Source: Diplonema japonicum | Taxonomy: Eukaryota > Euglenozoa > Diplonemea > Diplonemida > Diplonemidae | NCBI GenBank assembly: GCA_964019335.1 | Contig: OZ025671.1 | Span: forward strand, 620,001 to 684,000 | Length of the DNA: 64,000 nucleotides | Reading direction: 5' to 3' | The notes under the pieces: model-generated | Database searches by the model: none | What the model was told of the DNA's origin: nothing | Seen by the model: the letters and a program-made list of their open reading frames with translations, nothing else | Position numbers and translations under genes: made by a program | Shown here: positions 21,098-31,834 of the stretch, in pieces | Layout of the letters: the number at the start of each line of letters is the position of its first letter | How positions within the stretch are numbered: position 1 is the first letter of the stretch

Positions 21098-23498
21098 TTA
21101 AAGCAGCAACTCAACAGCATCGACAACGTCCGGAACGTTGAGGAAGGTGAGATAAGTGCCCAGTGGGTTGTACGTGGGCTGGGCAGCCACGATCTGCCAC
21201 TGGCCCGGAAGCATGTTGCGGTACCTCAAAGAGCCGATATGCGCACCAAAAGGGTGCTGGCCAAACTTGCAGATGTCTGCGAACACAACCTTATCGACAC
21301 CCACCAGCGAGTCAAGCAGCCCGAGGGGCAAGCCACTCAGGTACGGGCAATCAATCACTTTAACAACAACACCATGTTTCTCAGATATGATTTTCGCCGC
21401 CTGCTGAGACGTCACGACGCCATTGCCGTACGTAACTATCGCTACTGCAGCGTCGCGCGGTCCGTAGCAGGTGACTTCGTCAAAGGACGCCATCTCACCC
21501 TTTTCCGTGTAGGGCATCAGCCATGACTCATCTTTTTCATTTTCGTTAACATGCTTCAAGTTCAAGAGGTTTGTGCAGTCCACGCTCATCACAATACGGC
21601 CCGCCTTTGCCTGCTGGATGGCATGGCGCATGCCTCTTGCGTAGTCGGGCCCGTTCGAGTAGCAGACAACGTCAATGCCGGGGGGAATGTGCAGCATGTT
21701 GTGCGTGTGGAAGTTGCCCCCAAACACCCCTCTGTCGAACCCTTGCAGCCTGATCACCATACCACAAGGCTGTTTGCCTGCCGACAGCCAGTTCATGATC
21801 GCTGCCTCGAAGTATTGATCCACACCACAGTCCAAGTACTTTGCATAAGGGATTTCCACAATGGGCACAAGGCCCACCTGGCTGTAGCCAATCCCAAGTC
21901 CGATCAGGCACGACTCTTCAGGGGGGAAGTCCTTCACGCGGTGAGGGAATTTTTTTGCCAAGCCATCAGTGACAAGGTAGTACCCGCCGTGCTCCACGTC
22001 CTCGCCGACGTACACAAGGTTGGAGGTTTCCTCCAGGGACTCCTTCAAAACGGCGGTCATGTGTTTTCTCATGGGCACTTTGTCCTTGGGAAGGAAGTCG
22101 CTGTTGTTGGCATTAGGAGGGCCTCTTATGAGAGTATTCCTTTCGCGCGGGGGATCAGGACGCCACAAGGGCTGGGATGTTACAGCCTGCACCTTGCTAC
22201 GCTCAGTCACCTTAGGCTCGTTCACTGCAATGTCGAATGCACGCTTCACCTGTTCCCACGTCTCGTTGTACATTCTATGCAACTCTTCGTAGGTCACAAG
22301 CCCGGCTTTCACAGCTTGTGCAGATGCAAAGGACAACGGGTCCACCTCGGCAACCTCTTGGATCTCGTGCTGCGTCAGGTACGCCATCTGCCTGTCGGTG
22401 GCAGCGTGCCCGAACCTTCTCGGGAGGTTGCTGAACAAAAGGAACACAGGTTTGTGCTTCTTCCTGCTGTACTCCACAGCCCTCTGTGTTGCGGCCCATA
22501 CGTCTAGCATGTCACGCCCATCTGCCTCGAACAGCTTCATCCTTAGCTTGTGGACGTACTCCTTCTGCAGCCAGTCAAATCCCTTCAGAGAGATCGCTAC
22601 ACCGTTGTCAGAAACCATGAACACCACAGGGCATTTGAACTTCCTGTGTGCAGCGTATTCCGCAACGTTGAGAGCCGCAAGGTACTGTGGTGTGGTGAAT
22701 TAAGCAACGCTTGCATACCTGTGCGTGGTTCACAGAACCGTCACCAACGGACACAAAAGACACGGAACCTGGTGCAAGAAGGCAAGGAAGCTCTAACTGA
22801 GAAGCAAGAGCATATCCCAAAGCACGGCCCACAGCTTGGGGGGCTTGCGAAGCAAGGGTTGAGGTGACCAGGAAGTCTCTTTCACCTCCGCCAATAGCAC
22901 AATGATGGCCGCCCGTTACGGGGTCTAAGGCCGACACAGTGTGTCCCCTTGCACGGTCGAGGAGGACCGATTCTATTGGCTTCCCTGCTTTCAGTTGTCT
23001 TGCTACCTGGGCAGCTGTGTGACGGTAGTGCAGAGCCATGCTATCGCCTTCTTGAAGGATGGATCCAATAGCGGAGGTCAACTCTTCACCACCAGGTCCG
23101 ATGGTGTAGAAGCCTAGACCCATGGAGGATGCAACTCGCGACTCAACGTGCAGCAGTGACGTCGCGTAGCCGGCCCGCAGCACTAGCTTGGCTTCGTCAG
23201 CAGAGATAAGCCCATCGTTGAAGTCCCGGAAACCAGCAGGGATCTTGCATGTGCCTTCTGCAAGCTGCTTTCTGAAGTACTTCGCCATCTTTACCTCCGT
23301 CATGCCATCGAGGTCCTTTGCTTTGTCGGCACGGAGCTGCGGGAGGTCTATCTTCCCATGCTCTATGTCTAATTCCTCAGTACTGCCCGCTTCCCTTCCA
23401 AACCACTCATCTCGCGAGCGCAACTTAGTCGTAAACGCATCATGCTCTTTCAGAAACCCCCACCCCCACGGTCTCAATGAGACAGCGGATTTTCTCAT
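21098..23498 (-). CDS. Fused alpha-beta E1 subunit of a 2-oxoacid dehydrogenase (thiamine diphosphate)
   Basis: Exons are 22719-23498 and 21098-22684. The 34-nt phase-0 intron 22685-22718 (GTATGC...CACAG) interrupts the thiamine diphosphate motif; splicing gives GDGSVNHAQ-YLAALNVAEYAAHRKF...VSDNG, as in E1-alpha. The 788-residue protein has E1-alpha to about residue 400 and E1-beta after about 440 (VYVGEDVEHGG, GLGIGYSQVGLVPIVEIPYAKY, FGQHPFGAH). It should decarboxylate a 2-oxoacid (pyruvate or branched-chain type; substrate not decidable) and acylate a lipoyl E2, presumably in mitochondria, although the N-terminus is not an obvious presequence. Most eukaryotic BCKDH/PDH E1 enzymes have separate alpha and beta chains; fused chains are known in some bacteria. 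Confidence 0.9.
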
Positions 23499-23889
23499 CT
23501 TATTGATCTGATGAGTCGTGAATCAAAGGTGTAAAAGTGTTTAAACAAAGCAGTGAGTGGAGGACTGGGGGGCGGGGTAAGAAATACGGGTAGGAAACAA
23601 AGGGGAAGGGTGAAATGGCAACGGAAAAAAAAGGGGTGTAAAATAAAAAAAGGGAAAAGTAAAAAAGAAAGAAAAGACCACTATTAAAACAAAATAAAAA
23701 TAAAAAATAAAAAAAGCCCGGAAGAAGGTCCGTCCCTGACCTTTGTTGTCGTGGTGGTTTGTTATCATGAGGGTTGGGCAGCGGTGGGTGGGGAAACACT
23801 TGAAAATAAAATCCCGACAAAAAGAATAAACACATTGATCCCAAGAAGGGGGGGGAGGAAAAAGAGGAAAATGGGGTTGGCAAAGGTCT
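23499..23889. other. Intergenic region, 391 bp
   Basis: Purine-rich on the plus strand (pyrimidine-rich on the transcribed strand), with many A/G runs and no supported gene. The pyrimidine richness before the E1 gene's neighbour would suit a processing signal, but nothing specific is identifiable. Confidence 0.5.
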
Positions 23890-24810
23890 CTACGGGGAGG
23901 CGGAACCGATGAGGAGGGTCTTCTCATCGGCGAAGTAGTAGTCGGGGATCTCGAGGTTCAGTGGCGCGGGACCCTTTCTGATACGGCCAGAGTAGTCGTA
24001 GTGGGACCCGTGGCAGGGGCAGAGGTACGCGTCGAAGTCACCAGCACCGAAAACGGGGATGCAACCCAAGTGAGTGCAGATGGCAATCATGACTGCGTAC
24101 TCAGGGTTCTGGCAACGGGACTCGTCAGTAGCAGGGTCCTTGAGGTCGCTGGCTGTGTTGTCATTCACTGCGACCGCGATCTGCGCCTCAGTCCTCCTGT
24201 GCACGAACACAGGCTTCCCCTGCCACATGACCACGGTCATCTGACCGGGTTCAAGGAACCCGATATCCACCTCAGCATTGGCCATGGCCTTCATGTCAGC
24301 CCTGGGCCCGAAGGACATAAGAAGACCAGCAACAGTCGACTTCAACACGAAGGTGCTGATAGCCCTCGGGATCGTGATGATACCGTAGAACTTCACCCTC
24401 CTCTCGTACTCGTCAGCGGCCCTGGGCTTCAGGTAAGACTTGATATACTTCTCCTCCGTGGTGGGGTAGCCGGTCAGCATCTCCTCAACCTCCTTCCCGA
24501 ACCTGTCGTTCCTCCCGACCACGCTGCCCTCGGGGTACGTGTTAAAGGTCACCTCGTCAGCCTTATCAATGGCAGCGTCGTTGCACTTCGCGGGGTTGGC
24601 CCTGGCACCGATGGGGCCGTACTTCTCTGCCGACGCAGCGTTCACGGGCTGAACAACGGCCTCCCAAGCGACGTAACTCCTGGCACCGGATGAAGAAGTG
24701 ACATCAGGGGTCTGTCTGGGGTAGCCAGTTACCGCAATGTTTGGGGGCACGAAGGTACGTGCTTGGCTCGAGAGAGCCGTTCTCAGAGTCGACTGTACCC
24801 CTCTGCGCAT
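23890..24810 (-). CDS. UQCRFS1: Mitochondrial Rieske iron-sulfur protein of the cytochrome bc1 complex
   Basis: Catalytic 2Fe-2S subunit of complex III, 306 residues, single exon. The N-terminus is a presequence-like Arg/Ser/Thr-rich stretch. A single membrane helix (FVLKSTVAGLLMSFG region, about residues 150-175) precedes the soluble domain. Cluster ligands are CTHLGC from residue 245 and CPCHGSHYD from about residue 264, followed by GRIRKGPAPLNLEIPDY. All four ligands and the disulfide cysteines are present, so the protein looks functional. The region before the helix (residues 30-140) is longer than in animals and fungi. The ATG lies 105 nt downstream of the DRC3 stop. Confidence 0.96.
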   Translation of the reverse strand: MRRGVQSTLRTALSSQARTFVPPNIAVTGYPRQTPDVTSSSGARSYVAWEAVVQPVNAASAEKYGPIGARANPAKCNDAAIDKADEVTFNTYPEGSVVGRNDRFGKEVEEMLTGYPTTEEKYIKSYLKPRAADEYERRVKFYGIITIPRAISTFVLKSTVAGLLMSFGPRADMKAMANAEVDIGFLEPGQMTVVMWQGKPVFVHRRTEAQIAVAVNDNTASDLKDPATDESRCQNPEYAVMIAICTHLGCIPVFGAGDFDAYLCPCHGSHYDYSGRIRKGPAPLNLEIPDYYFADEKTLLIGSASP

Positions 24811-24915
24811 TTTTCAATATTCTAAATAACGGGGCCTGGAGTGTGTTAGCAAAAAGGTTACACAGAACAAAGAATACAACTGCACCATGTGCACTGTTAT
24901 TGGTACTTGGTACTG

Positions 24916-26730
24916 TTACTCCTCAAAGGCATTGGTCGATGTGTACACCACCTGCATTGCGTGTTTGTAGACTGTAGCATACCTCTCTTTCAGGCTGCTC
25001 CCCGTCATCCAACTCCTGGCTTATCAAGCGGTCGACGAGGTTGCAATACCTGCGCATGTTTGCTATGCTTGTGGTACATACATGTATATCTCGCAGACCC
25101 GTGCCCTGTTCCTTTGGTGTTCCTTCTCTTTTTCGCTATCTATTAGCCTCACACAAGTTTTTCGCTCGTTTTCGCTGAGCTCTTCCTCCTTTGCATACAG
25201 CTTCTGTTGCCGCATTTGATGCGACTCCTCGATGAGTTTGTCTAGCTCCTCCTTATTCTCCAGGATTGACTCCAGCTGTGTCCTCTTTGTATTCAGCTCT
25301 TGTTCCCATTCAGCGCTTGCCCTGTCCATATTCGTCTGTGTTCCATCTCCCAGTTGGGACTGGTGTTTAGCACGCATGTCCTCGAAAGCATTCTCCAGGT
25401 CATCACGGTACTCTTTCTCGCAGTCCTGCAGTTTCTTGAAGCATTCGCTGATAGTCTCGATAGTCTCCTCCTGAAGTGTTGTGTAGTTTGTTTCGAACTC
25501 ACTGATCACAGCCTCGTATGCTTCCTGTTGGTCAGTCTCTTTTTCCAAGAGATTTTCCTTTAGCGTCTTCAATCCCACTCTCAGCTTCTCCAGCTGCGAA
25601 GGGTCTTCTTCAATTACCTTCGCCTCTTCCTCAGTGGGGTGCCCATCGTGTCGGGGCATGACAAGCTTCTTCTGTTTCTCAAATTGCTTGATTAAATATT
25701 TACATTCCGTGTCGACCTCTCCTTTTGCTGTTTCAAGCGTCTCAAAGAAATCCTTAAACTCCTCATCCTTGACCTTCTTGTGTTCCTGCATGCGGGTCAC
25801 GAATTCTCTAACCTTTTCATCAAAGGCGTCACTGTACCTCTGCAGGGCCTCCTTCAGTTTGCTGTTTTCGTCATAGGCACCTGACTCCCTGAACGTCTGT
25901 ATCTGCTTTGCTTCCGTTCCCTCGTTGATGAGCTCTTCGAACAATGAAGTCATGCCGGAGCAGTTGCATGCTCTGAGGTCAGTTTGCTCTTGGAGCTCAA
26001 TGCGCTCTTGTCGTTGCCGTTCCTCCTCTTTCTTATCCTGCTCTTCTACTTGCACTAGATGTTCTCGGTGCTCTTGCTTCGCGTTTGCTACGGCCTTGGC
26101 GTCAACCAGTCTGTAGTCCAGGTACTTCAGCTTACTCAAGTGTGCCAGAACCTTAGCTTCATAAATTTGCAATTGGATCTTGGCGTGGCAAGGATTTCCT
26201 GCTAGTGACAGCATCCTGAGGTGTTTGAACTTCCTAAGGTACTTGGCTATGTCATCGAGGTTGTCCAGCTTGTTTTTCCCTATTGAGAAGCACTTCAACG
26301 GCTTTAAACTATCAATCCCCTCCAGCACTTCTATGTTATTGCAGTGCAGCGTCAGGTCCTCTAGCTTGGTCAGCTCTGAGAGACCTTCTATCCTGCTAAT
26401 TTTGTTGAAGGAAAGGTCAAGCCATATGAGGTTGGACAAGTGGTTCAAATTTTCGATTTTTGTGATGTTGTTATTATCTAGTTGCAGCTTCGTCAGCCTG
26501 TCGAAACCAATGAGATTTGCGATTTTGCTAATTCCTGTGAAGGAGAATATAAGGCACTCAACTTCATGGAACTCAACTTTCTGCTTCTGCCCTGCCTTTG
26601 CTTGGTCCCTATCACGTGTTTTCTTGTCTTCTTCAATCCCCGTCGGTGGCACATAAATGCACTGCTTGATCAGTGCCTCGTCCAGCACTGTGAAACTAGG
26701 TTTGTCAGGTCGATCATTTGTAGTGGGCAT
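24916..26730 (-). CDS. DRC3: Dynein regulatory complex subunit 3 (DRC3/LRRC48)
   Basis: Exons are 25082-26730, 24983-25049 and 24916-24951, with introns of 32 nt (25050-25081, GTATGT...GCAG) and 31 nt (24952-24982). The result is 583 residues instead of the 555 of the unspliced frame. The leucine-rich repeats at about residues 50-200 follow the SDS22-like pattern (LTKLQLDNNNITKIENL, LIWLDLSFNKISRIEGL, LEDLTLHCNNIEVLEG) and close with an LRR cap; long coiled coils fill about residues 210-550. DRC3 is part of the nexin-dynein regulatory complex linking doublet microtubules in the axoneme. A CCTCAG acceptor-like site lies 6 nt before the ATG. The exact 3' splice sites rest on frame and intron-length consistency only. 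Confidence 0.9.
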
Positions 26731-26852
26731 TGCCCCCTGAGGTAGTCAAGTGCTGGGTATGTAAACAAATATGTAGAGACGAGACGACACCATGCAGCAC
26801 AAGAGCTTGACATCGATGTCGGTTAGACATGAAAGAAGTAGAACATCAGTTC

Positions 26853-27833
26853 TCAGCCAAGTATCTCGAGGGACCTCTTTTTCCCGCCATACTGGGATAG
26901 GTGGCTCTCTTCTTCCGACCACCCTGACAGCCCAGCATCGTTTTCAGGTGGTGTCAGTAACGGCATCATCACCCCGTAGGCTGCAAATACAAAAGCTGCT
27001 AGGGGTGCCTCCATCATCATTGTCGCACGCATGCCTGTGCGATGTGTAGGTGTGTGTAGATAGTGATGTGTTGTTTGATGCATACATTTAGCAGCGTAAA
27101 CGGACGATGCGTCATAGGACGACGCACGCAAGCCGTGCGTCGCTGCCACAGCAGCAGCACCGGCAAGCCCGCCACAAGCCAAGTCGACAGGAATCTTTAC
27201 AGCCATTGACGCCTCTGCTGGTGTTTCTGCTGCAAGGGAAAGAATAGTGTTCCGAAGTGTGTGATAGACCATGAACAGCACGCCCATCTTGGGTGCTTCG
27301 ACACGGTACTTTGCAACGTCTTGGAACAAGCCGAGAGCCCCCTGCGTGCTCCATGTCGTCTTTGCCGCAGATATGAGAGACGCAGATTTGTCGCCAGCCA
27401 ACTGCGCCATGTCTCTCGTGTATCGCAGCTTGTTAATAGGGTTTACAATTGCACGCGTCCAGCACTCTGTCCACGCACCAGTAACGAAGAAGTAAGGGGC
27501 CATGGCAACAGGGTTCATGCCATGCATCTTGCCTCCATAGTGCTCCAGTGAGTGCGTGTACACTGCCAACCTGATGCCCCAGTAGGGGCTGTACCTATAA
27601 AGGATAGCTGCTTTAGCTGCTGTGTCGGGCCTGCCTTTAACCATCGTTGCTAAGGGGCTGAGACCCTGCGCATCTAAGGGCATTACAAGCGCCCTGCCCA
27701 TACCACCCGCAACATAACCGCACGCAAAGCCCTCAAACGGCAACGTGAGAGCATTGCCTACAAGAAACTGAGACAGCTCCTCTGTCCTTTTCCTTACGAT
27801 AGACATGGTGGTGAAGAAGAATGTGACACACAT
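26853..27833 (-). CDS. Mitochondrial carrier (SLC25)-like membrane protein
   Basis: Up to 326 residues, or 309 if the frame-neutral 51-nt GT-AG segment 27035-27085 (GTATGC...CACAG, codes for a His/Thr-rich stretch) is an intron. Three repeats carry degenerate carrier signatures: MPLDAQG, NPINKLRYTRD and IPVDLACGG, each near the end of a hydrophobic helix and followed by the next helix. The repeat spacing of about 100 residues fits the family, but the P-x-D/E-x-x-K/R motifs are poorly kept, so transport activity and substrate cannot be stated. The start may be the ATG at 27833 or the one at 27806. Location in the inner mitochondrial membrane is inferred from the family. Confidence 0.65.
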   Translation of the reverse strand: MCVTFFFTTMSIVRKRTEELSQFLVGNALTLPFEGFACGYVAGGMGRALVMPLDAQGLSPLATMVKGRPDTAAKAAILYRYSPYWGIRLAVYTHSLEHYGGKMHGMNPVAMAPYFFVTGAWTECWTRAIVNPINKLRYTRDMAQLAGDKSASLISAAKTTWSTQGALGLFQDVAKYRVEAPKMGVLFMVYHTLRNTILSLAAETPAEASMAVKIPVDLACGGLAGAAAVAATHGLRASSYDASSVYAAKCMHQTTHHYLHTPTHRTGMRATMMMEAPLAAFVFAAYGVMMPLLTPPENDAGLSGWSEEESHLSQYGGKKRSLEILG

Positions 27834-28202
27834 GTTGATATAATATGCCTGTTTATTGAATTCACTAGCGTTCTTAGTTGCAACTGCCTAAATACAAAAG
27901 CTACTCAAAACTAAGAGCTGCAGTGGCGCTGAGGTGCTTGCAAAGCAGATAGTCCTCGTGGAGCATACAATGGTGCGGGTGGTCTCTTGCACCCTTGGCG
28001 GACAGTGGCAGGGGACTGAAGGGATACAAATTGACTAACACTTCTATTACAGTGGCAATAATACAGACCACTACGGGCATAACTATCAATGACAGCACGC
28101 AACAAAACAACGTAAACGACTTAACATAGAACACCAGTACAATGATTTAGAACCCTAACTTATACTGTGGCAGCTGCCGTTAATCGACATAACTAAAGTA
28201 GA
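27834..28202. other. Intergenic region, 369 bp
   Basis: It separates the carrier-like gene from the stop of the kelch-SH3 gene. No supported gene or repeat was seen; short frames here have no recognisable features. Confidence 0.5.
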
Positions 28203-30350
28203 CTAAAACCTGGTGCTTTGCCATCTCGGAGAGGAGTGCAGCGGTGGTGGGGGTGAAAAAGAAGTCTTGCGGAATTGTTGTTGTTGGAACTTCGATGGAG
28301 AGTTCGCCCTCGCCAAGCGCCCTTGGCTGCTTGCGTGGGCGTGAGGAACAGGCGTGGATGTGTGATGTTCATGTGTGTGCCTGCTTGAGGGCGGTGGGTT
28401 GTCGAATGCCCATGACGGTGACTCGTATTTCGGGGAGTGGCACGTGGACACCGGCCTAGGGTGGTTCACAGGAGAACCTAGACCCACGAAGCGTGACCTT
28501 TGTGGGGACTCAGATTCACGCGGGCATATCATATCAGGTGGTTTGCTGCCACCAGGCCCGCCTGGTGCTACACTGCCATGCATAGGCTGCATTCCGTTTC
28601 GTTTATACGCATCGGGACTAGGTGCGGGGTCGAGGTAGGTGCTGACAGGGGTGTTGTACGCATGGTGCTGGGTTTGGAGCTGTGGGTGAGAGGCTGGTGT
28701 CAGGAGCGGCGAGTCGGCAGGTGTGTTGTTTGCAGAAGATCTGAAGATAGGTTGCACTGGTGGTTGACGTACAATGCTGCTGTTTCTATCAGGCGTGTTA
28801 TTCCTTCTGCCAGGTGGAGGAGCTGTGGATGAATGTGCTGAGTGAGCAGAAGGTGCGGTCGAAGAGAGAGGTGTAGGCTGTGCGACGTTGGAGGGTACAG
28901 GACGTTGTTTCATGGGTGATGACCATTCTGGCACGGCAGGCGCGTGAGCAGAGGGGCTGGATTGTTTTGATTGACTGTTGGAGCGCCCAGTTCTGGAAGG
29001 CTCATGGGGCGATTCAGCTGGCTTGATTCGAGAGTGTGCCTCTGCAGCATCGACTGGCCCTCCACTGTTGCCGCCTGGCATTACGTAAACAATAACAGGC
29101 GACTTGGTCTGCACGTCTCCACTGTGGCTTATGCGTTGTGACTGGTGTGACTTCTGCGCAATGATATAGGGTTGGCTCTGCGGATTTGTTAAGCTTCTGG
29201 AGCTCGCAGAACTGACGGAAGAAGGTTGTCGCTTCATTTCTTTTGACTCTTTCAACGCTAAGAGCTTCTTACTCCACACCATGTTGCGTGGGTTGAAGAA
29301 GTAAAGCTCGCTGCGCTGCATAACTGGCATCACCATGTGGGAATTATGCCACACAGCAGACAGTCCGCCTTGAGGAGCGGGTGACCCGTCACCAGGCATC
29401 TTGCTCCATGACTTGCTTGTAGGGTCAAGGAACCAGCTGTCGCTAACCTTCTTGGGAGGGGTTTCAATCTCACCACCCCACACAATCACACCCTGGTCAG
29501 TTGCGACACTCACGTGGAGCGATCTGTGTGAGGGTGACTGGTGTTCCGTGTGCGACACAGGGAACATCCCTGTGACCTCCCCGTACATACGGCCTTTCCC
29601 AAGCTCTTTGCCATGCGGTGCTTCCAATACTTGAATGACCTGCCCTTTCTTGAACGAGAGGTGATGAGACTCATCCGAAGAATAGTCTCTTGTTGCTATG
29701 ACGGTAGTAGGGGTTAAAGAGTCCCACTTCCTGGTGATGAAGTTCCACCTCCACAGAACATTGCTTTCCTTCCCGGTGTGCATGTGCACGCCCCCAAACA
29801 GCATCATTGTGGAGTTCCATGTGACCGCAGAATGTCCCCACAGATGTGGTCCTTTGGAAACTTCGATCCCCGTCCATATGAGAGATTCTATGTTTAGCTC
29901 GTAAAACACCGACGGGCGGTCCGAACTGTCGTCGCTATCGCTGTCGTCTGGTTGCTGCTGATATTTGTACCCACCTGTGACGTAGATGGTGGGACCCAGC
30001 ATAACAGAGGCGTGGTGGCACAGTACTTCCGGAACGTCACCTGTGGTCACTAGATTGTCCCACTTCTTGGTTGCAAGGTCCAGTGTAGGAACCGAGTACC
30101 TAATAGACTGCGACGGCTTGGCTGCGTGACCGTGGATGACACACAGCATGTTCTCGTACACATGTGCTGTGTGATAGTCCCGCCCCTCAGGCAGCCTTCC
30201 CTTCACTTTCATTTTTTTGTAGGAACCATCGCTTTCTATTTCCCAAGTATCGTTTAGCAGTTTCCCCGAATCAGCTTTCCCGCCGAACACAAAGAGTTTA
30301 TTATTATATGCAACAGTAGAGTGCCCCTGCTTAGGAACACCTGTCGTCAT
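28203..30350 (-). CDS. Kelch-propeller protein with inserted SH3 domain and long disordered tail, 715 aa
   Basis: Single exon. Kelch blades run over about residues 1-210 (LFVFGGKAD, IYVTGGYKYQ, MMLFGGVHMH) and resume at about 290-360 (VIVWGGEIE). Between them, near residues 240-285, is an SH3-type segment: LSFKKGQVIQVLE, then KGRMYGEVTGMFPVSH, with the usual ALYDY position degenerate (RDYSSDES). The remaining 350 residues are Pro/Ser/His/Gln-rich with many P-x-x-P stretches, probably disordered and a possible target for SH3 domains, including its own. Function is not assignable; a scaffold is the natural inference. An ACACCCAG site lies about 15 nt before the ATG. Confidence 0.85.
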   Translation of the reverse strand: MTTGVPKQGHSTVAYNNKLFVFGGKADSGKLLNDTWEIESDGSYKKMKVKGRLPEGRDYHTAHVYENMLCVIHGHAAKPSQSIRYSVPTLDLATKKWDNLVTTGDVPEVLCHHASVMLGPTIYVTGGYKYQQQPDDSDSDDSSDRPSVFYELNIESLIWTGIEVSKGPHLWGHSAVTWNSTMMLFGGVHMHTGKESNVLWRWNFITRKWDSLTPTTVIATRDYSSDESHHLSFKKGQVIQVLEAPHGKELGKGRMYGEVTGMFPVSHTEHQSPSHRSLHVSVATDQGVIVWGGEIETPPKKVSDSWFLDPTSKSWSKMPGDGSPAPQGGLSAVWHNSHMVMPVMQRSELYFFNPRNMVWSKKLLALKESKEMKRQPSSVSSASSRSLTNPQSQPYIIAQKSHQSQRISHSGDVQTKSPVIVYVMPGGNSGGPVDAAEAHSRIKPAESPHEPSRTGRSNSQSKQSSPSAHAPAVPEWSSPMKQRPVPSNVAQPTPLSSTAPSAHSAHSSTAPPPGRRNNTPDRNSSIVRQPPVQPIFRSSANNTPADSPLLTPASHPQLQTQHHAYNTPVSTYLDPAPSPDAYKRNGMQPMHGSVAPGGPGGSKPPDMICPRESESPQRSRFVGLGSPVNHPRPVSTCHSPKYESPSWAFDNPPPSSRHTHEHHTSTPVPHAHASSQGRLARANSPSKFQQQQFRKTSFSPPPPLHSSPRWQSTRF

Positions 30351-30664
30351 GTTGAAGGACTGCCTGGGTGTATAGTAGTTTACATTTGTAAAAACAACTC
30401 AGAAAACAAATGTTGCTGGCCCCTTTTAGTTTCTTGTTGCTTCGCGTCATCAATGGAATGCCTGACCCTACAGGAAGACCAAAGTCAATAACACAATATT
30501 CAAGAAGATGCTCGTAGTAAAGTGTAGAAAATTTTCTGATTCGTTCTATCTGTGGGGACTAGTTCAAAGGCAAAATAGGACACTTGATGGTTTGCCTGGT
30601 GTACGTTGGCAATAACCTGAGGGTAAAGGTAAGGGGAAACTTGAGAACGTGCCTAGAAAGGTCA
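30351..30664. other. Intergenic region, 314 bp
   Basis: It lies between the kelch-SH3 start and the stop of the phosphorylase-like gene. No coding or repeat feature is supported. Confidence 0.5.
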
Positions 30665-31777
30665 CTAAGCACGCAGCTCATAGTACTTGAGAACAATACT
30701 GGACATGGTGCCGACTGCGTACATGTACCCTTCTGTAATAAAATCGTTCTTTGCTGCATCGTCAACCCAGCTCAAGTTCATGAGCAAGCGGGACTCGTCT
30801 CTCATGAGCGGCCAGAAATCGTAGTCGGAGTTCCCGCGAATGTTTGCAAATGGGATCGGGCTTCCGTTTGCCTCTTCGAGCAGTGCCTGCATCCAACCAG
30901 GACCTTCCATGGCACTCACACACGTGACTTCTTCGGGTGAAGTGGCAACACCTGTTGCGTTGCTGATGACGCTAGCAAGGTACTTCCTACACAAAAAATC
31001 CTGAGGCATTCCAGTCCACAGGTTGTAGTCAGCAGCTTCAGCACATCGCGAGAACCCGTGCACCCTGGGGGTTGTTGGGGGGTACACAGGGGGTACACCG
31101 AGGCCACGCCACATGTCAGTCCAGTACTTTTGGATGTACGCAGAAAGTTTTGCATTACGGGGCTGGTACTGCGCCTCCTGAGAAGCAGCTATGAGCTTTT
31201 CTGAGATGGTGTTTGTGGGCGAAACAAAGGTGCACTTCCCGAACACATCTTCACTATCGCGGCCTGAGCACTGGGGAGCCGTGCACTCGGCATTGGCGAA
31301 GTCATCCCATTGGCAGAAACCACAGCGCAACTGGAAGGACGCAGACGAGATACACACGTCACCAATGTTGTTGAGTTGCTCTGCAGCAGGTTGCTGTGGA
31401 GCCGAGCACACGGGGTCTTTCTCTGGGTTGAAGAAGCCGCCGTTTTTAGGTGTCCATCCTGAGGTACCTAAGTAGATAGCGTCTGTGAGCTTCTCCTTGC
31501 CTTTGTAGTAGTTAACAACAGAGACCGAACACAAGGCCGCGTTGTTGGTACCAATGCCAGTAGTAACGAGCACCATGTCCTTCCCCTTCAGCTGCCCTTC
31601 CATGGCCAACGCGCACAGCGGGAGCTCAGAGGTGATATTGTGTACATTGGTCATGTTGGACAATATATAGTGCCCTTCACTGATGCCACTGTAGCTACCC
31701 GGGTCGGCAGTCATGATCAAGGACCTCTGCGCGCTGGCGCATGCACAGAGGGAAACGAGAACTATACGTGATAACAT
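30665..31777 (-). CDS. Secreted nucleoside phosphorylase-superfamily protein
   Basis: A 370-residue single-exon gene. Residues 1-16 form a signal peptide (hydrophobic LSRIVLVSLCACASA, cleavage near ASA-Q). The fold's hallmark segments are visible: a phosphate/ribose-loop region VLVTTGIGTNNAAL near residue 70, then IYLGTSGW near residue 100, and a C-terminal SAMEGPGW...FANIRGNSDYDF block matching the ME...RxxSD catalytic region of MTA/SAH nucleosidases and purine phosphorylases. An inserted, Cys-rich segment (about residues 120-180) suggests disulfides and an extracellular or endomembrane location. Plant bark-storage proteins are comparable secreted members. Substrate cannot be assigned. Confidence 0.75.
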   Translation of the reverse strand: MLSRIVLVSLCACASAQRSLIMTADPGSYSGISEGHYILSNMTNVHNITSELPLCALAMEGQLKGKDMVLVTTGIGTNNAALCSVSVVNYYKGKEKLTDAIYLGTSGWTPKNGGFFNPEKDPVCSAPQQPAAEQLNNIGDVCISSASFQLRCGFCQWDDFANAECTAPQCSGRDSEDVFGKCTFVSPTNTISEKLIAASQEAQYQPRNAKLSAYIQKYWTDMWRGLGVPPVYPPTTPRVHGFSRCAEAADYNLWTGMPQDFLCRKYLASVISNATGVATSPEEVTCVSAMEGPGWMQALLEEANGSPIPFANIRGNSDYDFWPLMRDESRLLMNLSWVDDAAKNDFITEGYMYAVGTMSSIVLKYYELRA

Positions 31778-31834
31778 CTTCCTGTGGTGGGTTCAACATA
31801 GGTAGCGGCTCTCACACACAACTTGTGTTACCTG

